A stretch of 64,000 bases of DNA from CAYZGU01 sp964478165 (GCA_964478165.1 CAYZGU010000016.1:96442-160441); one strand, 5' to 3'; shown: positions 37,483 to 46,248, numbered from the stretch's first letter. Program-made: numbers and translations. The notes: generated from the sequence alone by a model not told the origin.

Positions 37483-38622
37483 TCAGTACAACTCATATTC
37501 TAGAAGACGGCACTCAATTGGGCCATTGTAGAGAGTAAAGCGACGAGAGGTGCGAAGAGCAATAGCTTTCGCTAAAGCCAAGTTTCCGGTGAATAAGTAC
37601 GCCTTGTAGCCGGTGCAGCGCTGCTTAAGAATATCGCTGACGCCTTTGTAAAGGGTCACAAGTTCTTCTGATTTTCCGGAGCGTTCACCGAAAGGCAGAT
37701 TACAGACGATTCTGCCTGTGTGTCCGGACGGATAGAGATTTAACACATCTCCGCGTGCCAAACGAATTTTCCGTGCGAGACCGGACGCAGCTACGTTTTC
37801 TCTAGCCACCTCGATGGCCGACCTTGAAATGTCATATCCAAGCACACGGCCCGGGATATTCTCGCGAATCTGATTAGTTGCCTCACCAGTCAGTTTCTCC
37901 CACAACTTATTATCAAATCGGGGCCATCGCTGAAACCCAAAGGCGTTATCACGGCATCGAAGAAGCCCGGGGGCATAATTCATGGTTTTTAACGCAGCTT
38001 CGATTAGAATGGTGCCGGACCCGCACATGGGATCGATGAAGAAACCTTCACTATCCCATCCAACTAAGTCAACAATTGCTGCTGCCAAGGTCTCACGCAA
38101 TGGAGCACCAGTGGCCTGCCGTCTATATCCACGCATATGCAGTGCATCACCAGAGGAATCAAGACTGAGTACACATACGTCTTCTGAAATATACGCGTTG
38201 ACGCGAAGGAAGGGATGTTTCGTGTCTACATTTGGACGCCTCCCAGTCTTATCGCGGAATTGGTCGACAATGGCATCTTTAACCTTCAAGGCCGCATAGT
38301 GAGAATGTGTGATTGAGGAATTCCGACAATGGCAATTGACGGCCAACGTCTGTTGTATCGAAGTCCACTGGTCCCAAGGAATCTGACGGGTGTTCTCGTA
38401 AAGGGCTTCCGGCGTGGAGCACGGAAACTCTGCGAGTTGCATCAATACGCGATTTGCTGTGCGAAGCCACAAATTCGCGCGATACATATCTCGCATCGAA
38501 CCCTCAAAGTGGACACCCCCGCTGACTGGCGCGACGTTCTGAACGCCAAGAACTCGGAGTTCCTTGGCAAGGATAGACTCGATACCTTTAGCAGTTGTAG
38601 CAAAGAAACGGGAATTGACCAT
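37483..38622 (-). CDS. THUMP-domain 23S rRNA guanine-N2 methyltransferase, RlmL/YpsC type
   Basis: 379 residues. Residues 1-60 and a THUMP domain (about 60-160) bind RNA, followed by a Rossmann methyltransferase with FIDPMCGSGTILIEAALKT (about 195-213) and the catalytic-type motif CNLPFGER (about 311-318). Architecture and length match the N-terminal methyltransferase of RlmL and the stand-alone YpsC group that methylates m2G2445 of 23S rRNA. The second RlmK-like half of E. coli RlmL is absent, as is normal outside gammaproteobacteria. Confidence 0.9.
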   Translation of the reverse strand: MVNSRFFATTAKGIESILAKELRVLGVQNVAPVSGGVHFEGSMRDMYRANLWLRTANRVLMQLAEFPCSTPEALYENTRQIPWDQWTSIQQTLAVNCHCRNSSITHSHYAALKVKDAIVDQFRDKTGRRPNVDTKHPFLRVNAYISEDVCVLSLDSSGDALHMRGYRRQATGAPLRETLAAAIVDLVGWDSEGFFIDPMCGSGTILIEAALKTMNYAPGLLRCRDNAFGFQRWPRFDNKLWEKLTGEATNQIRENIPGRVLGYDISRSAIEVARENVAASGLARKIRLARGDVLNLYPSGHTGRIVCNLPFGERSGKSEELVTLYKGVSDILKQRCTGYKAYLFTGNLALAKAIALRTSRRFTLYNGPIECRLLEYELY

Positions 38623-38701
38623 AAATTAGAATGGCAGAGGACACTGACCGATAGAAGGCACCTCATCGCTACTAACACCACAACGTGTTCTCATCTTGAG
38701 A

Positions 38702-40366
38702 CTATTGTGCGCAGAAATCCGAGGCATTGGTAAAGGCGGTTGGAACGTTAATCACTGCAGGAACACCGGCATCAACCGCCCTTTGTAACGCTGGCCGAAT
38801 TTCAGCCGGCTTGTTCACAAGTTCTCCATGACAACCAAGCGCTTCTGCAACGCGCTCATAACTGACTGAACGAAGATCAGTGGCGACCGCTCGGTCGATG
38901 CCGTATCGCTCAATCTGCGGATGGCGCACAATTCCCCACGCCTGATCGTTTGATACGATTGTGATAATCGGCAAATTGTGCTTGAGAGCGATGTCGTATT
39001 CAATTATTCCATATCCGAATGACCCGTCACCACTAATCAAAATGCTGGGCTTATCGGGCCTCACGAGCTTCCCCGCCAGCGCAAAAGGAACACCCTGACC
39101 GATTCCACCGATTGGGCCTGTAAACAAGAAGTGGGATGGGTGATAATGATCGAACGCCATATAAGAAAATAGCGCAGTATCGCCTCCGTCCACAGTCATC
39201 GTTGCGTCATCGCCAAAGAGTTCACGCACCTCCTTACACACACGCAACGGATGCACAGGAACGGCGTCTGAGTTCTCGGCCTCAGCGACGCGACGTAAAA
39301 ATTGGGATCGAGCTGCGTTTAGACGCTCAATCCAATCCGATGACGTCTTAAATTCGTATCCACTCACACACCGATTCATCTCAGTCAAGACCGAAGACAT
39401 ATCGCCAACAATTCCAACCTCAAAGGAACGATTCTTGCCGATTTCGTCCACATCAAGATCCACATTGATTATAGTTACATCCTTGTCGAAAAGAGGTGGA
39501 CGGCCATAGTCCAGTAGTGTATCAAACTTTACACCGAGTGCTAGAATTACGTCGGCATGTCGAAGTTCTTTTCCGGCATTAGCGAATTTTGGTGTAGCCT
39601 TGCCGAAAAACAGTGGATGTGGACAGTTAATCGCGTTGACATCACTTTCCTTAGTGAAAAAGGGAATTCCTGTCGCATCCACGAAATCCATAAGTTCATT
39701 CGCGGCTTTATGCCAGTGAACCAGCCCACCGGCAATAATGACGGGACTGTTAGCCTTAGAAAGGAGTTCTAGCGCTTGCTTAATTAGATCTGGATCTCCA
39801 CATGTTCGCGCGGACGATCGATACTGTGACGGGGGTGAAAAAGTCAATTCAGCCTCATCGATTTTATCGTAAAGAATATCATACGGAACGCTCAGGTGTA
39901 CAGGACCAGGGCGTCCGGCCCACGCTTTGCGAAATCCTCCCGCTACAAACTCGGGAACACGGGCCGTTTGCATCACCAAACGCGCCCATTTTGTTATGGG
40001 CTTTACCATCCCGACCTGATTGAATTCCTGAGAGCCACCCATGTCGAGTTGGTCAGCATCACTGTTCCCGCTAATCGCAAACACTGGACTACCCATCATA
40101 TGAGCAGTCGCCAAGCCATAGATCATGTTTGCATGCCCCGGACCTCTCGTAACAGCACTTACACCAACCTTTCCGGTCAGACGAGCATAGGCATCTGCCA
40201 TCATCGTTGCGGATTGGTCCACGCGGACATCAACAATCTTGATGTCTTCGTCAAGACAGCCGTCATAAATAGACTCAATCGTACCACCACAAAGCGTAAA
40301 TAGATAATCTACATTTTCGAGCTTCAGCGCCTTAGCCAGCACCTGACCACCTTCCAAAATTGCCAT
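38702..40366 (-). CDS. Thiamine-diphosphate-dependent enzyme (acetolactate synthase/decarboxylase-like)
   Basis: 554 residues from the ATG at 40366, which has AAGGAG six bases upstream. It has the three-domain ThDP order: an N-terminal PYR domain, a central domain, and a C-terminal PP domain with the ThDP/Mg motif GDGSFGYG...VSNDQAWG (about 445-475). At the cofactor-activating Glu of the RHEQ motif this protein has RVDQ (Asp50, with His replaced by Val). The reaction cannot be assigned: acetolactate synthase, oxalyl-CoA decarboxylase, sulfoacetaldehyde acetyltransferase and benzoylformate decarboxylase relatives are all similar. No small regulatory subunit is nearby, so a catabolic role is more likely than branched-chain synthesis. 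Confidence 0.85.
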   Translation of the reverse strand: MAILEGGQVLAKALKLENVDYLFTLCGGTIESIYDGCLDEDIKIVDVRVDQSATMMADAYARLTGKVGVSAVTRGPGHANMIYGLATAHMMGSPVFAISGNSDADQLDMGGSQEFNQVGMVKPITKWARLVMQTARVPEFVAGGFRKAWAGRPGPVHLSVPYDILYDKIDEAELTFSPPSQYRSSARTCGDPDLIKQALELLSKANSPVIIAGGLVHWHKAANELMDFVDATGIPFFTKESDVNAINCPHPLFFGKATPKFANAGKELRHADVILALGVKFDTLLDYGRPPLFDKDVTIINVDLDVDEIGKNRSFEVGIVGDMSSVLTEMNRCVSGYEFKTSSDWIERLNAARSQFLRRVAEAENSDAVPVHPLRVCKEVRELFGDDATMTVDGGDTALFSYMAFDHYHPSHFLFTGPIGGIGQGVPFALAGKLVRPDKPSILISGDGSFGYGIIEYDIALKHNLPIITIVSNDQAWGIVRHPQIERYGIDRAVATDLRSVSYERVAEALGCHGELVNKPAEIRPALQRAVDAGVPAVINVPTAFTNASDFCAQ

Positions 40367-40968
40367 CTCACTCTCCTTGACCCAGATTTGTATCAATTCT
40401 ACTCCTTCTCGAATGACTTGTCAACCCCAATCCCTCAAGTTCTTACTCAAGCACAAGAAATGCACATCGCATCCAATGGAATAATCTGCAGAGCCCTTGA
40501 AAAGTGATTGGAAATCCCAAAACACCACACGACTCAGCCCAACGTTATATGTGGAAAAGCTATCCCAACCGATCATCAAAAGCACGAGCGCACCGGGCTC
40601 CAAATATATTGATCTACACGCTCATGGCGTCGCAACGCAATTTAAGAGTTCCAGCGATTTGAAGATATCCTTCACTTTAGCATCTCTAGAACAGGCCCCC
40701 GGAGACTCACGTCACTTGACAGCCATAATGGCACAACCCCCATTCCGGCTCCGGCAGTCTTCATGGCCCTCTCTATTACCTCAGAGCATCCAGGGGGATG
40801 CATTGAAATCCACTAGAGAGCGTTATTTAAATTAATCATGTCCGTGGAAATTTCAGCGCACAACAATAAGAAAGTAAGATAAGGATTATGAATAGACTTT
40901 AGGAACTGGCGCTCGCACGGTTACAGCCCTTGAGCCAGCCGAATCACAAGATTGTGCTGCAATCGGCC
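40367..40968. other. Intergenic region, possibly decayed
   Basis: About 600 bases. A minus-strand stretch (40610-40421, EPGALVLLMIGWDSFSTYNV...) looks protein-like but is short, interrupted upstream by stops, and not recognised. No other feature. Confidence 0.3.
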
Positions 40969-40998
40969 TTGACAACTAGATCCCCATTCAGATAAAAT
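40969..40998 (+). promoter_or_regulatory. Promoter of the HMA selenoprotein pair
   Basis: TTGACA (40969-40974), 18 bases, then TAAAAT (40993-40998). The first gene starts 56 bases after the -10 box with AAGGT as ribosome site. No operator is evident. Confidence 0.6.
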
Positions 40999-41054
40999 GG
41001 AAGTAATCGCCTGACCTGGGATTCAAATTCTTATTCGTGAAAGAAGGTAATTAA

Positions 41055-41420
41055 ATGTATATTGCGAAATTGCTATCGATCTTTACAATCTTAACCTTCG
41101 CTGTGACGGCATGCACAACGACAACGGTCGAACTGCCCGACACATCTTCGTTGTCACCAGAAGTCACAGGCAACACTGTGAGCCCACAAGCTCCAGCCCC
41201 ATCGGCCCTCCAAGAGATTAAATTAAACTTGACCGGAGTCACCTGAGGTGGATGTGTCGCGAAAGTGCAGTCTGCACTCTCGAGAGTTCCTGGTGTCTCA
41301 GATGTCAACATCGTCTCATTGGAAGAAGCAGTCGTTAAAGTCGAGGAGGGCAAAGTTCCCGCCTCCGCTCTTACCTCTGCGGTGGAAGATGCGGGATTTG
41401 GAGCCGAACCATCCCGTTAA
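41055..41420 (+). CDS. HMA-domain lipoprotein with TGA (selenocysteine) at the metal motif, copy 1
   Basis: Read through an in-frame TGA at 41244-41246, the gene gives 121 residues ending at TAA 41418-41420. An N-terminal lipoprotein signal (LTFAVTAC, Cys20) is followed by a Thr/Ser/Pro linker and a heavy-metal-associated domain: EIKLNLTGVT-U-GGCVAKVQSALSRVPGV. HMA domains carry GMTCxxC; here the first Cys is TGA (Sec64) and the second is C67. After the TGA the frame keeps complete HMA similarity to its end (GVSDVNIVSLEEAVVKVEEG, ALTSAVEDAGFGAEPSR). A hairpin suited to a bacterial SECIS lies 23 bases after the TGA. The product would be an envelope-anchored metal-binding selenoprotein. A nonsense mutation is unlikely because copy 2 shows the same. 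Confidence 0.85.
41244..41282 (+). promoter_or_regulatory. Bacterial SECIS-like hairpin, copy 1
   Basis: UGA at 41244-41246; stem 41260-41269 with 41273-41282, loop GUC (41270-41272). Nine of ten pairs form, with one A.C mismatch. The loop is 23 nt from the UGA and starts with G, matching known bacterial SECIS rules (apical loop about 16-37 nt away, G in its first two bases). Confidence 0.8.
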
Positions 41421-41463
41421 CCGGAATGTGAGATGCGTTTTTCAAGAAAGGAGATAACCCAGC

Positions 41464-41796
41464 ATGCGAACTACGTTTTTGATCCTATCCTGTTTCGCGG
41501 TGCTAATCGTTGCCCTCGGATGTAATCCGGAAAAACAGGCAAAGACCACCGAACCTAACGCAACTCAGTCTCTCGCAACGCAGCCACAGGAAGTAAAACT
41601 CGCCGTTTCTGGTATGACCTGAGGTGCGTGCGCTACGAAAGTGCAGGCTGCACTTTCTGCAATTGCAGGGGTTGTCGACGCTGCCGTGACAATGCCTGAC
41701 AGCGCCATAGTGCACATCGATGCCGCAAAAGTTAGCAAAGAGGCATTAACAACAGCCGTTACAGAGGCCGGCTTCAGCGCCATAGTGCAAAAATAG
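41464..41796 (+). CDS. HMA-domain lipoprotein with TGA (selenocysteine) at the metal motif, copy 2
   Basis: 110 residues read through TGA 41620-41622 to TAG 41794-41796. AAAGGAG (41447-41453) precedes the ATG. A lipoprotein-type signal (VLIVALGC, Cys20) and a Thr/Gln-rich linker lead to an HMA domain: VKLAVSGMT-U-GACATKVQAALSAIAGV, then DAAVTMPDSAIVHID and ALTTAVTEAGFSA. Sec53 takes the place of the first Cys of GMTCxxC; C56 is the second. The domain is complete and undamaged on both sides of the TGA. It lies 43 bases after copy 1 and is its tandem paralogue. Likely role: binding or passing soft metal ions (Cu, Hg, Ag, Zn, Cd) or redox chemistry at the envelope. A selenolate would change metal affinity. 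Confidence 0.88.
41620..41657 (+). promoter_or_regulatory. Bacterial SECIS-like hairpin, copy 2
   Basis: UGA at 41620-41622; perfect 9-bp stem GAAAGTGCA (41637-41645) / TGCACTTTC (41649-41657) with loop GGC. Distance from UGA to loop is 23 nt, the same as in copy 1, and the loop again starts with G. Confidence 0.85.
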
Positions 41797-41805
41797 ATTC
41801 CTTCG

Positions 41806-41860
41806 CTCTTAAAATCTGGCGTTTCAGACCTTTCAGCGATGCAACCCCAGATTTCAAGAG
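41806..41860 (+). terminator. Hairpin downstream of the selenoprotein pair
   Basis: 41806-41819 pairs with 41847-41860 (13 pairs, one A.C mismatch) around a 27-nt loop, starting 10 bases after the second stop codon. No T-run follows, so it may protect the mRNA end or aid Rho-type termination rather than act as an intrinsic terminator. Confidence 0.45.
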
Positions 41861-42411
41861 CTGCACCTCCGTAATTCCCGATAGTTTATAGCATAGTCTG
41901 ATTGTTCTCTTTCCTGACGGGTTGGCCTGGGCTACGTTCACTATGTCGTTCCGTGCGTTTTGGAGTTTGCACAAAACCAACGTGGTCATCAGCTCTTTTC
42001 GGCTCCCATCGAGACTACCCCACTTCGGGCTCTGCCCGTAGCCATGCCCACGCACCACCTTGCCACGGCTTAGGCGATATCTATAGAACACTTTTATTGA
42101 GCCAATCCCCTACTCCTTGCCATATTCTCATACATAATAAATGGTGCGGAACCCTCCCAATCTGTCCTCCGCCGTCTGACACATTAGTACGATGTTATGA
42201 ATGTAGGATTGAATATTCACTGGTATTTGCATCGTATCTTCTGCCCTACTACAAACACATCGCACTGTGCTAACATGCCTTCTCGCATGACATGATTTCA
42301 GAAGAGCTGCGCTCCTATCGATTACGACTCGCCGTTACTGAGACCAATACGAACGTAATTAACCTATGGGAACAAACGGGATGCGAATAGAACCTAGAAC
42401 TCAAGGCTCTC
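41861..42411. other. Intergenic region, no gene seen
   Basis: About 550 bases between the selenoprotein operon and the rtcB remnant. Open frames here are short and unlike proteins; the 3' part may be the eroded N-terminus of rtcB. Confidence 0.35.
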
Positions 42412-43522
42412 GCAAATGTATCCCTACAGCACCTGAACCTCAAAGAACGACAATCAACTGCATCGCAAGAGGTTCCCTTCCCCGGACACTCGATAGCATC
42501 AGGACTTAATCACCCATTTGCATCCTTCGACGAATACATCGGGAAAGCGACCAAGGACCTCGCGAGGAGTGGGCTAGTTTGGAATCGCATTGCATCAATT
42601 ACACCAATACACATTGATGAATACGTCTGCGACCTTTCAGTCACGCACCCAAATCGCAACTGCATTCCCAACGCATTTGTGGTTTCGAATTGGGATGTAC
42701 GGCTGATTCGCCCAAAGCTAGACATCCAAGGACTGCGGGATAACATAGGCGATCATGTAGGACAACTATTTGACAATATCCCATGCGCTATTGGTTCGAC
42801 TGGAAAGATTCGGCTGTCAATTCAAGGGGAACGACAGATGCTTGAAAAAGCTTCTCGCTGGGCAATTGAGAAGGGATATGGCTACCCGAAAATCTCGAGT
42901 TTACAGAGGAAAATGGGCACCTGGCGACCGCGGAGCCAAATCCGACAAGCCAACGGGAACTTGAACGCGGAAAAAACCAACTAGGAACACTCGGTTCGGA
43001 AAATCCCTTCCTATAGAAGTCCAGGTGGTAGACCGAGTTCCCTACCCCGAGGCTAGCGATGCGAAGGGACCGAAGGAGGGGCAAATTTGTATTATGATTC
43101 ACACGGGCTCGCGCGGATTTGCATATCAGGTATGCGACCAGCATGTAAAAGGCTGGATTAAGGTCGCTCACAATCATGGAATCCAGCTTCCCGATCGGCA
43201 ACTAGCGGCTGTCCCAATACATTCGAAAGAAGGACAAGATTATTTGTCACCAATGGCGTCCGAAGCAAACCTGGGCCACTAAGCGCCATGGAGGGGCAGA
43301 CTTTTGTACCGTCGAAAAGCAATTGAAGTCACGCACGGGCGAGCAATCGCACAAGATCTTGAAAACATGGCAATCTTCGTACAATCTGAAGGCCGTCGAA
43401 CGCTCCAGGAGCAAATCCCCGAAGCCTACAAAGGTGTTGATGAGGTGGTCCATGGCGTTGATGAAGCAGGACTTTCTCGTCAGGTAGCACGTTTACGTCC
43501 AATTGGGGTAATCAAGGGATAG
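42412..43522 (+). pseudogene. rtcB: Decayed RNA-splicing ligase gene
   Basis: Remains of RtcB, the 3'-phosphate/5'-OH RNA ligase. One frame has WDVRLIRPKLDIQGLRDNIG, VGQLFDNIPCAIGSTGKI and ERGKNQLGTLGSENPFL, where the family has RGxxQLGTLGSGNHFLE. After a frameshift near 43020 come VQVVDRVPYP, IHTGSRGFAYQVCDQHVKGW, GIQLPDRQLAAVPIHSKEGQ and DYLSPMASEANLGH, then a stop at 43282. The C-terminus RKAIEVTHGRAIAQDLE, IPEAYKGVDEVVHGVDEAGL and SRQVARLRPIGVIKG follows directly, so an internal part of roughly 100 or more residues is deleted. Catalytic GNH is ENP. It is non-functional. Confidence 0.85.
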
Positions 43523-44024
43523 CGAAAACCACCTATCCTACACTATCCTCATCTAGAACGCAGCGTGCGCTGTTGATCGCATCTGTGTGAGCAAGGCTCA
43601 CAGTTTCGATTCACTTCTCAAAGCGAAATGTTATTACTTGGCAAACCGGAGTTTGAGTTGCTCGCAGATAGACACAGGACGGTCAAATCTCGAAGTTTAC
43701 TTGAGGTTGTTCTAACTCTATTTAATCAAGTCACATTCACGACCACATTTCTGTTGACATAAACCTGGGAGTACGTATAATGGATTTGCATGCTCGCTCA
43801 CACCGCGTTGGATAAAATAGGTGTATTCCTAATAGCGGAACATAAACACCCTCAATCACATAAGCTTCAACAAACTACAAACGCCGGCTTCGGATTTGGT
43901 GGGCGCCAAACCACCATTGCTCTACCAATTCGCGTGTTTTTTCGGACGACTCCGATTCTGGTGCTTTAGTCACCCATCTAACGAAACATGTCCGCAACCT
44001 GCAATCTTATTTGAGGAATAGAAG
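43523..44024. other. Intergenic region upstream of rhaM
   Basis: About 500 bases with no coding frame. It contains the strong promoter at 43754-43781, listed separately. Confidence 0.45.
43754..43781 (+). promoter_or_regulatory. Sigma70-like promoter upstream of rhaM
   Basis: TTGACA (43754-43759), 16 bases, TATAAT (43776-43781): both boxes are consensus. The next start codon is 244 bases away, so the transcript has a long leader or encodes something not seen. Confidence 0.55.
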
Positions 44025-44372
44025 ATGAAACATTTTGGACTGACACTAGACCTAAAAGACGATTCCGAAGCAATCGAGAAATACAAAACATACCACCGTG
44101 ATGTTTGGCCAGAAGTGTTAGATAGCCTGAAACGCGTGGGCATTAATCGGATGAAGATTTATCTATTAGGTCGTCGGCTATTCATGACAATAGAAGCCAT
44201 CGACAGTTTCGATCCCGCTCGTGATTTTTCCCGATATCTGCAGCTAGATCCCCGATGTCGCGAGTGGGACAAACTGATGCGCACATTCCAAGAGCCGGTC
44301 TCCGAAGTGCAAACTGGCGAGTGGTGGGCAATGATGGAGTTGGTGTTTGAATCTGACAGGGACAAAGATTGA
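44025..44372 (+). CDS. L-rhamnose mutarotase family protein
   Basis: A 115-residue dimeric alpha-beta-barrel protein of the RhaM/DUF718 family, which interconverts anomers of L-rhamnose or related 6-deoxysugars. The catalytic His24 lies in YKTYHRDVWPE, and the C-terminal W100-W101 in EWWAMMELVFE are family hallmarks. GAGGAA upstream of the ATG supports the start. It opens a plus-strand run with a cyclase-family hydrolase and two TIM-barrel genes, pointing to 6-deoxysugar or uronate catabolism. Substrate could be L-fucose or another sugar. Confidence 0.88.
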   Translation: MKHFGLTLDLKDDSEAIEKYKTYHRDVWPEVLDSLKRVGINRMKIYLLGRRLFMTIEAIDSFDPARDFSRYLQLDPRCREWDKLMRTFQEPVSEVQTGEWWAMMELVFESDRDKD

Positions 44373-44443
44373 CATCGATTCGCAGAATGTCAGAGCGCAA
44401 CTTAATCCGAGAAACGATCGTCTACTGACAAAAGGTGCCATTA

Positions 44444-45109
44444 ATGACAGGAAGGATTGTTGATTTGAGCTACAATCTCGACGAGTCAACACCCCCATTC
44501 CCCGGCAATGGCCGCGTCGAAATTAGCGTCGTTCAGACTATTCCCGCGCATCACCCAGCGGGCAAGCATGGTAAGTCGAACGTCTGCTCCGTAAAAACCA
44601 ACGTGCACACAGGAACGCACATTGACGCCCCTTTCCATTACTATCGGGATGGTCAATCCGTGGACGACATCCCCCTGAATCGATGCATGGGAAAGGCATG
44701 TCTCATTGACCTCTCTTCCAAATCGCCTAACGCAAACATAACCACGAGAGATCTCCGCCAATATCAGGACAAGATTCATCACACGCCAAACGTGATTCTG
44801 AATACTGGTTGGGCTGAAAACTGGGGAATGAATAACTACTTCATCGATTTTCCTGTGCTCACCCCGGATGCTGCGAAATTACTAGTCGACTCCGGTGCTT
44901 CGTTGATAGGAATTGACACACCCTCTATTGACAAACCTCCGCACGATTCTCATTTCATTGTATTGGGCAATGATGTTTTAATCGTAGAGAACCTCACCAA
45001 TCTCGACCGTATTGGAAGCGAGTTCTTTCAGCTAATTGCCTTACCTTTGAAAATTACAGGGCGCGACGGGTCGCCCGTGCGAGCCTGCGCTCTCATAGAG
45101 ACACCCTGA
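44444..45109 (+). CDS. Cyclase family metal hydrolase (kynurenine formamidase-like)
   Basis: 221 residues from the ATG at 44444, which has AAAGG upstream; a GTG three codons earlier is possible. The metal-binding signature HTGTHIDAPFHY (H55, H59, D61, H65) is characteristic of PF04199. Later motifs are GIDTPSIDKPPHDSHFIVLG (about 166-185) with a likely catalytic His and IVENLTNLD. Members hydrolyse formamides, cyclic amides or lactones. In this sugar context a lactonase-like role is plausible; KynB activity is less likely as no other kynurenine gene is near. Confidence 0.87.
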   Translation: MTGRIVDLSYNLDESTPPFPGNGRVEISVVQTIPAHHPAGKHGKSNVCSVKTNVHTGTHIDAPFHYYRDGQSVDDIPLNRCMGKACLIDLSSKSPNANITTRDLRQYQDKIHHTPNVILNTGWAENWGMNNYFIDFPVLTPDAAKLLVDSGASLIGIDTPSIDKPPHDSHFIVLGNDVLIVENLTNLDRIGSEFFQLIALPLKITGRDGSPVRACALIETP

Positions 45110-45284
45110 CCAGAGATAGGAGATTAGACCTCGCCACAACTAGGGCTATACGCAAAGAACCAATCTGCGCGCGCTAATGCTCTTCAAAAAACATCGTAAA
45201 GCCTCTATGTGATGGATAAATGGAAATCCACACACAGCTTGAGCTCAAGAGTTTTTATACTGTGAAACCCAAGAAAGGAAAAGA

Positions 45285-46142
45285 ATGTTCAAGAATTTGT
45301 CACCTCGCGCTATTGGCATCACGACAAACATGCAAGACGGATTACATCTGGCCAAATCTGTGGGATTCGAAGGCTTGGATTTACCGATAAATGAGGCCAA
45401 TAGTATTGCCAAGGATTATTCCGTCAACTACGTCAGTGAGCTCTGGCAAGCCTCCGGGCTTAAAATGGGTGGTTGGGGGTTTCCGCTGAATTTTCGCGGA
45501 ACAGACGCTGAATACGAGGAAAGCCTATTAGAGTTACCGAACCTCGCGAAGCTTGCAGCCGATCTCGGATGTTTTCGCGTGACAACCGGTGTCCTCCCGG
45601 CAAGCGATGTACCATTCAGGGAGAACTGGGAATTTCACGTGAATCGCTTACGCCCCGGCGCAGAGATTCTCAATGAGTACGGACACTCGCTCGGAATAGA
45701 ATTTATATCCCCGGCAACGCTTCGCAAGCCACAGAAACATCTTTTCACTTACACAATGGATGCAGTCCTTGGACTTGCTGCGGCAATTGGTACGGGTAAT
45801 GTTGGGCTCTTGTTCGATATGTGGCACTGGTATACTTGTCATGCCACAGTTGACGATGTCAAGAAACTTACCGCCGAGGACATAGTTTACGTTCACATCA
45901 ATGATGCACCGGCAGGAATTGTTCCGGATAGTCAAATAGACCAAGTCCGCTGTCTACCCGGCGCCACAGGAGTAATTCCGGTCTCTGAATTACTACAGAT
46001 TCTAGACACTAAGAACTATGACGGCCCTGTAACGCCTGAGCCATTCAGCGCTGACATTAACGCGATGAACCCTCATGATGCTGCCAATGAAACCTCGAAA
46101 TCCCTGAACACGGTGTGGAAAGAAGCTAATCTGCGCTACTGA
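45285..46142 (+). CDS. Sugar isomerase-like TIM barrel, paralogue B
   Basis: 285-residue xylose-isomerase-like TIM barrel, starting MFKNLSPRAIGI with AAAGGAAA upstream. It is the paralogue of the gene at 18896-19750. Likely metal ligands are Glu in IEFISPA, Asp and His in LLFDMWHWYTC, His in VYVHINDAPAG and Glu in TPEPFSA; unlike its paralogue it keeps the His. It probably isomerises or epimerises a sugar, inositol or keto-sugar. It follows the cyclase gene and precedes another TIM barrel, so the three may act in one pathway. Confidence 0.87.
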   Translation: MFKNLSPRAIGITTNMQDGLHLAKSVGFEGLDLPINEANSIAKDYSVNYVSELWQASGLKMGGWGFPLNFRGTDAEYEESLLELPNLAKLAADLGCFRVTTGVLPASDVPFRENWEFHVNRLRPGAEILNEYGHSLGIEFISPATLRKPQKHLFTYTMDAVLGLAAAIGTGNVGLLFDMWHWYTCHATVDDVKKLTAEDIVYVHINDAPAGIVPDSQIDQVRCLPGATGVIPVSELLQILDTKNYDGPVTPEPFSADINAMNPHDAANETSKSLNTVWKEANLRY

Positions 46143-46248
46143 GACTCGATTTAGCGTTATTCGTAAAAGAGCCAGCTTGCTAATAAAAGTGCCCGGGCTT
46201 CTGCTAGTTATCCCCATGCCGCCACCTTCTCAGGTGATATCTCAGTAT

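Noticed and set aside
41055..41246. A 63-residue stand-alone peptide ending at the TGA, and reverse-strand open frames over both HMA genes
   Set aside because: The frame after the TGA encodes the complete HMA domain in the same frame, and the reverse frames have no motifs or ribosome sites.
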